Origin: JASGDN01 sp049840815
GTDB taxonomy: Bacteria > Chloroflexota > Chloroflexia > Thermomicrobiales > UBA6265
Length of the DNA: 64,000 bases
Direction: 5' to 3'
Assembly (NCBI GenBank): GCA_049840815.1
Contig: JASGJI010000005.1
Span: 248,001 to 312,000, forward strand
In this document: positions 1 to 8,141 of the stretch, piece by piece
Numbering within the stretch: the first letter of the stretch is position 1
Layout: every line of letters starts with the position of its first letter
Notes under the pieces: model-generated
What the model was told of the DNA's origin: nothing
Database searches by the model: none
The model's input: only the letters and a program-made list of their open reading frames with translations
Translations under genes and position numbers: made by a program

Positions 1-1
1 C

Positions 2-394
2 TTGCTCGGTGTACGGCTCGTGGAATGGATCAACGATCACCAACCCGAGCGGCATATCATCGTCTGCGGACGCTCCTGGGACCAGCTGGACGCGATCGAG
101 GCGCTCCCGAACGTGGTCGCCATCTATTCGGTTGGCGACGAGCGTGAACTCGCGGCGTTCTGGGATCACGTGGGAAGGCTGGATTTTCCGGCTATCTCGT
201 TGCGGCATACGCTGGCGACGCCGGAGGTGATGGCGAGACTGAAGGCAATGAACGCGCTGGTGATCTGCTGGACGGTCAACGACGCGGCCCGCATGGATAC
301 CCTGCGCGCCCTGGGCGTGGATGGCTTCACGACCGACAGACTGGACCTGATCGACCGCATCGTACGCAATCGCACAGGTGCGAACCGGTCCTGA
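2..394 (+). CDS. Glycerophosphodiester phosphodiesterase, C-terminal part (cut by window edge)
   Basis: The frame is open at the left edge, so the start lies outside the window and only about 130 C-terminal residues are present. The tail resembles the end of the GDPD TIM barrel: a strand ending in CWTVND, then an Ala/Leu-rich helix, then GVDGFTTDRLDLI, where family members place a Gly-Val-Asp-(Gly/Ile)-(Ile/Phe)-Thr-(Thr/Asn)-(Asp/Arg) strand. The family hydrolyses glycerophosphodiesters to glycerol-3-phosphate and an alcohol. The catalytic N-terminal residues (HRG and ExD) cannot be seen here. The gene converges on the homoserine dehydrogenase gene. Family assignment is fairly sure from the C-terminal pattern only. 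Confidence 0.72.
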   Translation: MLGVRLVEWINDHQPERHIIVCGRSWDQLDAIEALPNVVAIYSVGDERELAAFWDHVGRLDFPAISLRHTLATPEVMARLKAMNALVICWTVNDAARMDTLRALGVDGFTTDRLDLIDRIVRNRTGANRS

Positions 395-570
395 CGCTCC
401 CCCGGGTGCAGTTCACGTTTCGTGCAATGAGGAACTACACCCTCTCCCCCTCGTGCCCACTAATGGAGTAGCGCTGACAGCTTGGCCATCGGGCGAATTC
501 AACGCTCCGGACGAGGCGGCACCAGCGCCAGCCGAGGAAGGATCGTCCGTCTCCACGGCGGCTGCGTGCA

Positions 571-1683
571 TCATCCGAGACGATCGGCCAGCGCAAGGAG
601 GTCGACGACCATCCCCGCCGCGGTCACTGCCGCCCCCGCGCCGGGACCGGAAACGACGAGCGGATACGCATCGTAGCGTTCCGTGCGGAAGGAGACGATG
701 TTCTCCGGCCCCTGCAACGCCCCGAGCATCGTCGTGTGCGGGAGTTCCTGAAGGCCGACTGTCGCGACCGGTTGCGCCGAAGGTGTCACCTGCGCGACGT
801 ACTTCAACGCCGCGCCATCGATCCGGGCCTGCCGCGCGGAGGCCGTGATCTCGGCGTCCTCGATTCCGACCTGATCGAGGAACGCATCCACAGAGACGTG
901 TTCGAGCTCGCGCGGCACGAGGGAATGAATGTCGATGTCGGACAAGTCGAGCGCCAGGCCCATGGTGCGGGCGAGGATGAGCGCCTTGCGGGCCACATCG
1001 AGCCCGCTGAGATCGTCGCGCGGGTCCGGCTCTGTGTAGCCCTTCGCCTTGGCCTCCCGCACCGCATCGGAGAAGGACTCCCCGGCGGCGACCATCGAGA
1101 AGATCGCGCCGAGCGTCCCGGAAAGGCAGCCGGTCACCTCCAGCACGCGGTCGCCGGAATCGAGCAGCCCCTTCAACGTCGAGATGACCGGGAGCCCCGC
1201 GCCGCACGTCGCCTCATAGCGAAGGGTGCCGTTTCGGGCGGCATTCCAGAGGCAGGCCCCACGCGGATCGGAAGCGGGGAGCGCAAGCGGCGCCTTGCTG
1301 GAGAGGACGGCCCCGGCTCCAGCCTCAAGGGCGATGACCAGGGCATCGACCGTCTGTTCCCCTGCGGCGGCATCGACCACGATCGTCGGCCCGGCGGCTG
1401 CGATGCGGGCAACGGCCTCGGCCAGTGGGATGGTTGGGGCATCGACCGTCACCTTGCGGCGACGCCCATCGACCAGCGAGCGGACAACCTCGGGCGTCAG
1501 CGTGGAGAGGGCACCATCGGCCGTCGTCTCCCCGATGACGGCTCCCGCTCGACCGGCAACCGCCGCGATCTGGACATCGAGGCCAAGGTCCTGCATCCAG
1601 CGATCATGCTGCGCGAGGACCTGCTCCAGCATCACGCCGCCGACCGTGCCCAACCCGACCTGCACCACCGAAACCTGTTTCAT
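571..1683 (-). CDS. hom: Homoserine dehydrogenase
   Basis: NAD(P)-dependent reduction of aspartate semialdehyde to homoserine, the branch point to threonine and methionine. The N-terminus has the Rossmann motif VQVGLGTVGG. The middle carries the family signature KGYTEPDPRDDLSGLDVARK, including the acidic and lysine residues that bind substrate. At about 370 residues it is shorter than the roughly 430-residue enzymes with a C-terminal ACT domain, and I see no ACT domain, so feedback control by threonine through that domain is not expected. The ATG at 1683 is preferred (MKQVSVVQ begins directly before the Rossmann strand). An upstream in-frame GTG at 1710 is possible but would add an atypical leader. 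It is divergent from ggt, with no other threonine genes adjacent. Confidence 0.93.
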   Translation of the reverse strand: MKQVSVVQVGLGTVGGVMLEQVLAQHDRWMQDLGLDVQIAAVAGRAGAVIGETTADGALSTLTPEVVRSLVDGRRRKVTVDAPTIPLAEAVARIAAAGPTIVVDAAAGEQTVDALVIALEAGAGAVLSSKAPLALPASDPRGACLWNAARNGTLRYEATCGAGLPVISTLKGLLDSGDRVLEVTGCLSGTLGAIFSMVAAGESFSDAVREAKAKGYTEPDPRDDLSGLDVARKALILARTMGLALDLSDIDIHSLVPRELEHVSVDAFLDQVGIEDAEITASARQARIDGAALKYVAQVTPSAQPVATVGLQELPHTTMLGALQGPENIVSFRTERYDAYPLVVSGPGAGAAVTAAGMVVDLLALADRLG

Positions 1684-1919
1684 GCCCGCGTCTACCCCCG
1701 CCACATCCACCCATCACCCGGTGCCATCTCGCACGCCAAAACCCCGTTCTCTACCGGCGGTCTTTGCCTGTACGACGTTCGAATCGCAAGCGTACCCTGT
1801 TTGCCCATCCCGCCGCGACCCGATGCATCTGGACAGGCCATTGGGGATGGGCGATCCTGCGCCGAAATTCCACCGGCACGGCATTCCGTGTCCGACCCTG
1901 CATCCGAAAGGGATCACCC

Positions 1920-3647
1920 ATGAGCTACGAACAGACATCGACCCGCAGCACCTGGCAGGCCAGCCGCACCCCGGTTGCGGGAACCGGCGGTGTTGTGGGC
2001 GCAAAGACTCCGCAAGCGGTCGCCGCCGGGCTGGCGATGCTGGCGAAGGGCGGCAACGCGATCGACGCGGCGGTGGCGACCGCGTTCACGGTCGGCGTCA
2101 CCGAGCCGTGGATGAACGGCCTCGGCGGCGGGGGATTCATGGTCGTATGGCTGGCGAAGGAGCGGCGATCGCTCGTCATCGAATACCCGATGATCTCCCC
2201 ACTCGCCGCGACGGAAACGATGTTCCCGCTCAGCGGCGGCGTCGATTCCGCGCTGTTCGGCTGGCGATCGGTGGTGGGAAATGCGAATGTGCTGGGCTTC
2301 CAGTCGATCGCCGTGCCGGGGACGGTTGCCGGCCTCGCGCTCGCCCTTGAGCGCTACGGCACACTGCCGCTCGCGACCGTGATGGAACCGGCCATCGTCG
2401 CGGCGGAAGAGGGCTTCCCCGTCACCTGGCACACGACCTTGATGGAAGCGCGCGACCTCGGAAACCTCCAGCGGTTCCCCTCGACCGCAAAGGTCTTCCT
2501 GAACGCGCAGGGCAATCCGCTCGTCTCCATCGAGCAGACCACCCCCACCTATCTCCGGCAGCCGGACCTCGCCGCCACGCTCCGCACGATTGCCGACCAG
2601 GGCCCACGCGCCTTCTATGAGGGGGAGATCGCGGCGAAGATCGTCGATTTCCTCCAGGCGAACGACGCCATCGTCACACGAGAGGACTTCGCGGCGTACG
2701 AGGCGCTGGACGAGTCGGCGATCTCCGTGGACTACCATGGCGCGACGGTGCACACGATGGGCAAGGGAACCGGCGGCACCTCGCTCGCCCAGTCACTTCG
2801 CATGCTGAACGAGGTCGATCTCGCGGCGGCGGGACACGGCACGCCGGAGTCGCTGCACCTGCTGGCGCAGGCCTTCCGGCAATCGTTCGCGGACCGCTTC
2901 GCCTACCTCGCCGATCCTGATACCAACGAAGTCCCCGTGGAGGCGCTTCTCGACCCCGCCTACGCCGCCGAGAGCGTCACACGCTGGCGGAAGGACGGGC
3001 TGCCACCGATCACGGCGGGCACGAAGGCTCGATTGGGCGTCTCGCACGACCTGGCGGGATCGGTGCCTGAATACTCCCGTGATGGCAGCACCACGCATCT
3101 CGGCGCCATCGACGGCGAGGGCAACGCCGTCTCCCTGACGCAGACGTTGCTGAGCGGCTGGGGCAGCCGTGTAGTGGCGGAAGGAACCGGCGTGCTGCTG
3201 AACAACGGCATGATGTGGTTCGATCCTGAGCCGGGCCGTCCCAACTCGGTCGGTGGGCGCAAACGACCGCTGACCAACATGGCCCCGGCGCTGGTGACGC
3301 GCGACGACCGTATCCTGGCCAGCGTGGGATCAAGCGGTGGCCGCAAGATCATGAACGCCAACGCCCAGATCGTGACCAATATCGTGGACTACGGGCTGGA
3401 TGTTCACCCGGCGCTGGAGTCCCCGCGCATCGACGCCTCGACACGGCAGCTGATCGCGAGCGGCCGGTTTCCGCAGGAGACGCTCGACCGCCTCGCGGCG
3501 CTGGGGCACGACGTGGTGACGCGAGACGAGACGCTGCTGACGGGGGACTTCGCGTCGCCGGTGGCGATCCTCCGTGACGAGGACGGAACCATCTCCGGTG
3601 CGGCCGATCCATGGTACTTCCCGGCGACCGTTGGGGCGGCGGAGTAG
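1920..3647 (+). CDS. ggt: Gamma-glutamyltransferase family protein
   Basis: N-terminal-nucleophile hydrolase that cleaves or transfers gamma-glutamyl groups, for example from glutathione. The 575-residue product is of normal family length. It has the entry motif GGNAIDAAVATAF, the GLGGGGFM oxyanion-loop region, and the self-processing site DGSTTHLGAIDGEGNAVSLT, where Thr391 would become the N-terminus of the small subunit. C-terminal LESPRIDAS also fits. I see no signal peptide, so it may be cytoplasmic, unlike many secreted GGTs. The ATG at 1920 is chosen because it follows GAAAGGG; the frame is open further upstream but that part looks non-coding. Substrate preference (glutathione, poly-glutamate or a cephalosporin-type amide) cannot be read from sequence. 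Confidence 0.9.
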   Translation: MSYEQTSTRSTWQASRTPVAGTGGVVGAKTPQAVAAGLAMLAKGGNAIDAAVATAFTVGVTEPWMNGLGGGGFMVVWLAKERRSLVIEYPMISPLAATETMFPLSGGVDSALFGWRSVVGNANVLGFQSIAVPGTVAGLALALERYGTLPLATVMEPAIVAAEEGFPVTWHTTLMEARDLGNLQRFPSTAKVFLNAQGNPLVSIEQTTPTYLRQPDLAATLRTIADQGPRAFYEGEIAAKIVDFLQANDAIVTREDFAAYEALDESAISVDYHGATVHTMGKGTGGTSLAQSLRMLNEVDLAAAGHGTPESLHLLAQAFRQSFADRFAYLADPDTNEVPVEALLDPAYAAESVTRWRKDGLPPITAGTKARLGVSHDLAGSVPEYSRDGSTTHLGAIDGEGNAVSLTQTLLSGWGSRVVAEGTGVLLNNGMMWFDPEPGRPNSVGGRKRPLTNMAPALVTRDDRILASVGSSGGRKIMNANAQIVTNIVDYGLDVHPALESPRIDASTRQLIASGRFPQETLDRLAALGHDVVTRDETLLTGDFASPVAILRDEDGTISGAADPWYFPATVGAAE

Positions 3648-3972
3648 ATCGTCAGCGCCGTGCGGCCCAGGAGGCGCTTGCGATCCGGAGTTCCGCGATC
3701 CCCTCGATGCGGCCTCAATGGACGATTGGTTAGGGCCACGAGCTACCACGTATTCGTTCGTGCCGCAATCCGTATCCGAACGTGCCGGGACAAGGTTTCT
3801 ACAATGAACGACTATTCCTGAATCCAACCTGTCCCGACCACGCTTCGTGGGAGGGGGCCGAGAACAACGGCGTTCTTGGGTTCCCGACCACCGACGCCGA
3901 CCTGATCGCTGCCGAGCCTGTCCATTCCGGACATGATCCCGGTCGATTGGGTCGGCGTTGCCGTGCCTGTCG
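3648..3972. other. Convergent gap of 325 bp, no gene supported
   Basis: This lies between the end of ggt and the end of the enolase-superfamily gene. A short open frame at 3782-4060 runs into the antisense of the dehydratase gene and has no ribosome site. I see no clear hairpin terminator or known repeat here. Confidence 0.5.
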
Positions 3973-5151
3973 CTACGCGGAAACCTCCGGCGTGGCCGGG
4001 CGCTCACCCTCGCGACGCTCCCAGCCCGGCGCGAAGAGCGGCAGGAAGTTCGACGCCTGATACGGATGCTTGTCCAGCTCGGCCCAGTTGAGGTCCGTGC
4101 CGAGACCCGGCGCATCGGGGATCTGGAGACGCCCGTCGATGACCTCGGCGTGCGTGGTCACCAGTTCCTGCTCCCACCCGACGTTGAACTCATCGAAGAG
4201 TTCCTGCGTCAGCAGGTTCGGGCAGGATGCGCTGATCTGGATGCAGGTCGCGGTGGAGATCGGCCCCTGCGCGTTGTGCGGAGCGACGACGCCGTAGAAC
4301 GCATCGGCCATCGCGCAGACCTGCCGAGTCCGCCAGATGCCGCCCATGCTGCCCGGCTCCGGCTGGATGATGTGCACGGCATTGTGGGAAAGCAATTCGG
4401 CGTGCTGATGCACGCTGGAATAGCTCTCGCCCGTCGCCACCGGCACCGCGATCTTCTTCGCAACCTCCACCGTGGACATGATGTTCTGGTGCGGCGTCGG
4501 CTCCTCGAACCACGTCGGCTCGTACTCGGCCATCCGCTCGCCCAGCCAGACGGCCTCCGCCACGCTGAACCGGCTGTGTCCCTCGATCATCAGCTGAATG
4601 TCCGGCCCCGCCACCTCGCGCACGGCGCGGATGATGTCCAGCGAGAGGTGGCGGTCCTCCATGCTCATGGTGCGCCAGGCCGCGCCGAAGGGATCGAACT
4701 TCATCGCGCGGTAGCCCTTGTCCAGCACGAGCTGGGCACGCGCCGCAAAGGACTCCGGGGTGCGCGGCCCGGCGTACCAGCCATTGGCGTAGGTCGGAAG
4801 CGACTCGTGATAGCGTCCGCCGATCAGGTCGTAGATCGGGCGTCCGGTGGCCTTGCCGATGATGTCCCAGCAGGCGACCTCCACGGCGGCAATGGCGTTC
4901 ATGTGAATCTGCCCGCCTTCCGTGTAGAAGTCGCGGGACATGCGCTGGAGGATCGTCTCGATCTGGAACGGATCGAATCCCTCGAAGCGGGAGGCCATCT
5001 CGTGGACGGCCGCCTCCGTCGTGCGGGCGAAGCCGTTGATCGTCCCCTCACCGATGCCGTAGAGGCCGTCCTGATCGGTCTCCAGCTTCACGAAGAGCCA
5101 GTTCTTCCAGGGGTTGCCGACGATCCAGGTCGTGGCACCGGTGATCTTCAT
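3973..5151 (-). CDS. Mandelate racemase/muconate lactonizing enzyme family protein, galactonate dehydratase-like
   Basis: Enolase-superfamily enzyme, probably an acid-sugar dehydratase that removes water from an aldonate to give a 2-keto-3-deoxy acid. The 392 residues show an N-terminal capping domain (MKITGATTWIVGN) and a barrel with the expected ligands: acidic residue plus His in LMIEGHSRF, Glu in TWFEEPTPHQN, Glu in VATGESYSS, and a base His in VVAPHNAQGP. The arrangement with the His two residues after the first metal ligand is that of the D-galactonate dehydratase group, although that group usually has Asp, not Glu, at the first ligand. The start at 5151 follows GGAG with five bases between. 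The DapA-family lyase at 19.6 kb could use such a product, but it is far away, so a shared pathway is only a guess. Confidence 0.82.
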   Translation of the reverse strand: MKITGATTWIVGNPWKNWLFVKLETDQDGLYGIGEGTINGFARTTEAAVHEMASRFEGFDPFQIETILQRMSRDFYTEGGQIHMNAIAAVEVACWDIIGKATGRPIYDLIGGRYHESLPTYANGWYAGPRTPESFAARAQLVLDKGYRAMKFDPFGAAWRTMSMEDRHLSLDIIRAVREVAGPDIQLMIEGHSRFSVAEAVWLGERMAEYEPTWFEEPTPHQNIMSTVEVAKKIAVPVATGESYSSVHQHAELLSHNAVHIIQPEPGSMGGIWRTRQVCAMADAFYGVVAPHNAQGPISTATCIQISASCPNLLTQELFDEFNVGWEQELVTTHAEVIDGRLQIPDAPGLGTDLNWAELDKHPYQASNFLPLFAPGWERREGERPATPEVSA

Positions 5152-5304
5152 GAGGTCTCCTTCGGGCCGTCGAAGCGGCTGGTCGTTCTGCGATGAACCG
5201 CGCATGAACATAGTCCTGGCAAGGATTCACGGGCCAATCGACATGCGCTGCCTGCGCATTCTGCCGCGAAATGCGCGTGATGTCACCACCTCTTCCCTCG
5301 CTCA

Positions 5305-5324
5305 GGGGTTGTACGTACACCCCA
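5305..5324. promoter_or_regulatory. Palindrome in the divergent promoter region, candidate operator
   Basis: A perfect ten-base palindrome TGTACGTACA (5310-5319) sits inside G4 and C4 flanks. It lies between the divergent dehydratase gene and the gene at 5438. As I recall, GntR-type galactonate regulators of the DgoR kind bind TTGTA-N-TACAA-like sites, and TTGTACGTACAC here is close but one base longer. No regulator gene is adjacent. Seen: the palindrome. Inferred: operator role. Confidence 0.35.
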
Positions 5325-5437
5325 TGCGGCGTATGATTGCCACACTGTCACGCGGTTCCGGATGCCCCTTTCGGGCCATCACCGCCTCGCCCCGAGCGCT
5401 GCGCTCGTCCACGACCCCGCAGGAGGCACTCCCAAGG

Positions 5438-6964
5438 GTGGCCATCTCCACTGGCGCCATGCCCATCTCCCCACTCGCAACTGGCCCGCGCGGCAGGGAT
5501 CTCCGACCGCAAGCGGCGGCTCGTCCACGTCCGTTGGGCGTCACCCCGGCGCAGGAGCAGGAGCTGCGCGCGCTGGAACAGTGGGAAGCGATACGCGGCC
5601 AGATTCTGGTCTCGGTGCCGGTGGTGGTGGTGGGAACCTTCCCGGGATCGCTCCGCCAGGAGCAGGTGCTGGAGCGGGCGGAACTGACGGTCTCCGAGTT
5701 TTTCTTCGCCGTTGATGAAGGACGGGAGCACGGGTTCGCGATTCCGGCGGACGATATCGTGGACCTGACCATCGTGCCCGATCCGGCAGGCCACATGCGG
5801 GCGCTGCGCATCCGCTACGTCGCCGACCATACGAGCGGCTGCGTGCAGGCGTTCACCATCGCGACGACAGGATTCCGCCGCGTGGCGCGCTTCAAGACCA
5901 TCCTGCGCCTGGCCGCCGCCGCCGATATCGACGTGATCGCCTTCGACCCGCTGGACATGCGTCCCCGCTCGCTGGCGATCACCTGGGCGCACGTCCGTCG
6001 CTTCTCGAGCGAACTGATGGTGTGGTCGGGAACCGCATGCGGGCCGGTCGGAGGCTGGCTCGCCTCTGCCCGGGCCGAATGCCGTGTCTGGATGACGACG
6101 CACTCCTTCTTCTGGTGCGATGTCGCCGGACAGGGGGTCAATCGCCTGCCGGTGGCCGACATGCTCGACGTGACGATGGATCTCGGGGCGGAAACGCCAG
6201 TCCTGGCGATCGCGTTGCGAGACGGCGAGGGATATCGGCAGGAGATCCTGTTCGGATTCGACCGCCGGGAGTTCGGAGAACGCGCGGAATCCACCTGCCG
6301 CTCGCTCATGGAGGCCCTGAAGGGAGCGGGGGTCTCCACGAGAACGGAGCCATCCGCCCTCGCCCCTTGGCTGCCCGGCCAGATCGCGGACCTTCCCGCT
6401 CGCCCGGCGGTGCCGGGGCGGCGGGCGCGTCGCCCTGCGCCGGAGACCAACACCACGCCTGCTCCAGTCGCGACGAACGACGCCATGCCGGCCGAAGTCG
6501 TGGCCTGGCTGGACATGGCGGAAGGGACACGTCCGATCGCCACGGTCGCATCCGACGATCACGCGATGACGGAAGTCGCCGTGGCGACCTCCGCCATCGT
6601 GCCGGTCCAGGACGCGCTGGATGACATACCGGCGATGCCCACCGATCCGTGGGAGCAGATGACCGTCTTCGAGCGCGATTGCCTCGCGGATATCCGTGCG
6701 TTGGAAGCGCACGCCGAGGCGCGGACAGAACACGTCATCACCCTGCAGGACGCCCTGGCTGCCCTCGCAACGCTGATCGAGCGCGGGGAAATCGAGCTCC
6801 TCGATGCCCATGCGCACGCGCAGCGGATGCGTGGTCTGGCCGAGTGCCGTTCGTCCCTCCGAACGCTGGCCCAGCAGCAGAGGGCTGGCATCCGGTCCCG
6901 CAGCTCCATCCTCACCGAGCGGCGGTCCGTGCTGGCGCGGGTGGAGGCACTGGCCGCAGACTAG
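5438..6964 (+). CDS. Unrecognised protein with two PH-like repeats and a C-terminal helical region
   Basis: I do not recognise this family. After a Pro/Arg-rich start there are two similar segments. The first runs from SEFFFAVDEG through ADDIVDLTIVPD to the helix after FRRVARFKTI; the second from HSFFWCDVAGQ through VADMLDVTMDLG to FGERAESTCRSLMEALKGAG. Each reads as about seven strands followed by a helix, the layout of bacterial PH/GRAM-like domains, so I infer an internal duplication. A Pro/Ala-rich linker follows, then a C-terminal stretch of charged heptad-like helix rich in Arg, Glu and Ala. The start is unsure: GTG at 5438 has AGGAGG eleven bases upstream, and ATG at 5459 is an alternative. 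There is no signal peptide and no clear membrane segment. It stands alone between a divergent and a convergent gene. Confidence 0.6.
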   Translation: MAISTGAMPISPLATGPRGRDLRPQAAARPRPLGVTPAQEQELRALEQWEAIRGQILVSVPVVVVGTFPGSLRQEQVLERAELTVSEFFFAVDEGREHGFAIPADDIVDLTIVPDPAGHMRALRIRYVADHTSGCVQAFTIATTGFRRVARFKTILRLAAAADIDVIAFDPLDMRPRSLAITWAHVRRFSSELMVWSGTACGPVGGWLASARAECRVWMTTHSFFWCDVAGQGVNRLPVADMLDVTMDLGAETPVLAIALRDGEGYRQEILFGFDRREFGERAESTCRSLMEALKGAGVSTRTEPSALAPWLPGQIADLPARPAVPGRRARRPAPETNTTPAPVATNDAMPAEVVAWLDMAEGTRPIATVASDDHAMTEVAVATSAIVPVQDALDDIPAMPTDPWEQMTVFERDCLADIRALEAHAEARTEHVITLQDALAALATLIERGEIELLDAHAHAQRMRGLAECRSSLRTLAQQQRAGIRSRSSILTERRSVLARVEALAAD

Positions 6965-7008
6965 CGCCAAGGCACGATGCGACAGCCCTCATCGTGCAAT
7001 GGCGATCA

Positions 7009-7052
7009 CCAGGATCGCCCCAGGGGGCCGCAGCTGAGAGAATCGCCCCTAC
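7009..7052. repeat. Degenerate copy of the GTAGGGGCGATCCT palindromic repeat
   Basis: The segment has GGCGATCACCAGGATCGCCC and then ends in AATCGCCCCTAC, which matches one arm of the clean copy at 9241-9291 with a change. It overlaps the last bases of the serine hydrolase gene: the minus-strand arm GTAGGGGCGATT provides its TAG stop. Confidence 0.5.
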
Positions 7053-7837
7053 TGCGTCTGCGCGGCGATGGCAGCCCCGATCAGGCTCGCGACTGCGTTC
7101 GCATCCAGTTTGTCGAGGAACCCCTCGGTCAGGCAGGCGACAGCAATCCGCCCTTTCGGCCCGGTGAAGATGCCGGCGTCGTGATGGATGCCGTCCAGCG
7201 AGCCTGTCTTTCCCTGCCACGTCACACCCTCCGGCATCCGGCCCGGCAGGCGGTCGACGAACTGCTGCTCGCCCAGGACCTTCAGCATCCAGGCCGTTGC
7301 CTCGGGACTGGCCACCGCGCCCGTCGCGATGGCGGCCATCAACGCGGCAAGATCATCGCTGGAGGCGAGGTTCTCCGGATCGCCTGGCTTCGCAGCCACG
7401 CCCTTGAAGTAGCGTCCGAGGTGAATGGTCGGGAGACCGAGCGCATCCGCCGTCGCCTGTACCGCATCCATCCCGACAGAGTCGATGCAGACGTTGGAGG
7501 CGGAGTTGTCCGAAATCGCGATCATCAGCCAGGCGTAGTCACGCAAGGGCAACGCGATCCCAGGGGTGAGATAGGTCAGGACCCCGCTGCCGCCGACCGT
7601 CAGGTTCGCCGGGAGCGAAACAGGCGAATCGAGGTCGAGCGCCCCGGCATCGAGGGCACGGGCCATCGTCGCCAGGATGAGCGCCTTGATCGTGCTCGCC
7701 GCCTTGAACGTCTCTCCACCCCGTTCGTGAAAGGCCTCGCCTGTCTCCAGATCGATGACCGTCACCGCCACGCGCGTCCCCTCCGGTGCCGCCGACATCG
7801 CCTGCCGCACCGTCTCCCAGCGATCCCCGGTTCCCAT
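7049..7837 (-). CDS. Class A beta-lactamase-like serine hydrolase lacking the Glu166 base
   Basis: The product is 262 residues, the size of a mature class A enzyme. It has the nucleophile motif STIK, the SDN motif in AISDNSASN, and GKTG near the C-terminus. Where class A enzymes have the omega loop R-x-E-x-x-L-N, this protein reads GRYFKGVAAKPGD, so the deacylating Glu166 and Asn170 appear replaced. It would then acylate but not turn over beta-lactams well, which suggests a peptidase-like or penicillin-binding relative and not a resistance enzyme. No signal peptide is visible, so export is doubtful. The ATG at 7837 has AGGAG six bases upstream. The stop codon lies in a dispersed repeat. Confidence 0.78.
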   Translation of the reverse strand: MGTGDRWETVRQAMSAAPEGTRVAVTVIDLETGEAFHERGGETFKAASTIKALILATMARALDAGALDLDSPVSLPANLTVGGSGVLTYLTPGIALPLRDYAWLMIAISDNSASNVCIDSVGMDAVQATADALGLPTIHLGRYFKGVAAKPGDPENLASSDDLAALMAAIATGAVASPEATAWMLKVLGEQQFVDRLPGRMPEGVTWQGKTGSLDGIHHDAGIFTGPKGRIAVACLTEGFLDKLDANAVASLIGAAIAAQTQ

Positions 7838-8141
7838 GCCTCACTCCTCGCTCATTCGTCAATGCGGACAACCCGCGAACGTATGCGTCGGGCCGCATTG
7901 TAGAGCCGAATCGGGGATTTGCGGGGGCGACGGAGGCGATCCGGCGGGCACACCTATGGAAGGGGCTGTCCGGCCTGCATGGTATACTCCGCCCGATTAT
8001 GGGGTCGGGCAGATCGCCGGTTTGTCAGCCAAATGTCCCAATGCGATGGGCGGCGACCGGCAAGGACGCTCGTTCCCCCTCCCCTCCTTGCACCGCACGT
8101 CATCCCCGCGGCTCGCGCCGCCTCCCCGGAGGTCCCCGGTC
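7838..8141. other. Divergent promoter region upstream of mreB
   Basis: About 300 bp between the divergent serine hydrolase and mreB. I see one extended -10-like element (listed separately) and the mreB ribosome site GGAGG at 8128-8132. No small gene is supported, although open frames cross it. Confidence 0.5.
7980..7988 (+). promoter_or_regulatory. Possible extended -10 element for mreB
   Basis: TGGTATACT fits an extended -10 (TG-N-TATACT). No convincing -35 box is seen at 17-18 bases upstream. If used, the mreB leader would be about 145 bases long. Confidence 0.25.

Noticed and set aside
413..1207. Long minus-strand frame overlapping the homoserine dehydrogenase gene
   Set aside because: It is a shifted reading of the hom coding strand; composition is Arg-rich shadow sequence and no family is seen.
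736..1923. 395-codon plus-strand frame opposite hom
   Set aside because: Antisense shadow of a clear enzyme gene, typical of GC-rich DNA.
3782..5196. Plus-strand frames opposite the dehydratase gene
   Set aside because: Antisense of a gene with intact catalytic motifs; no ribosome site.
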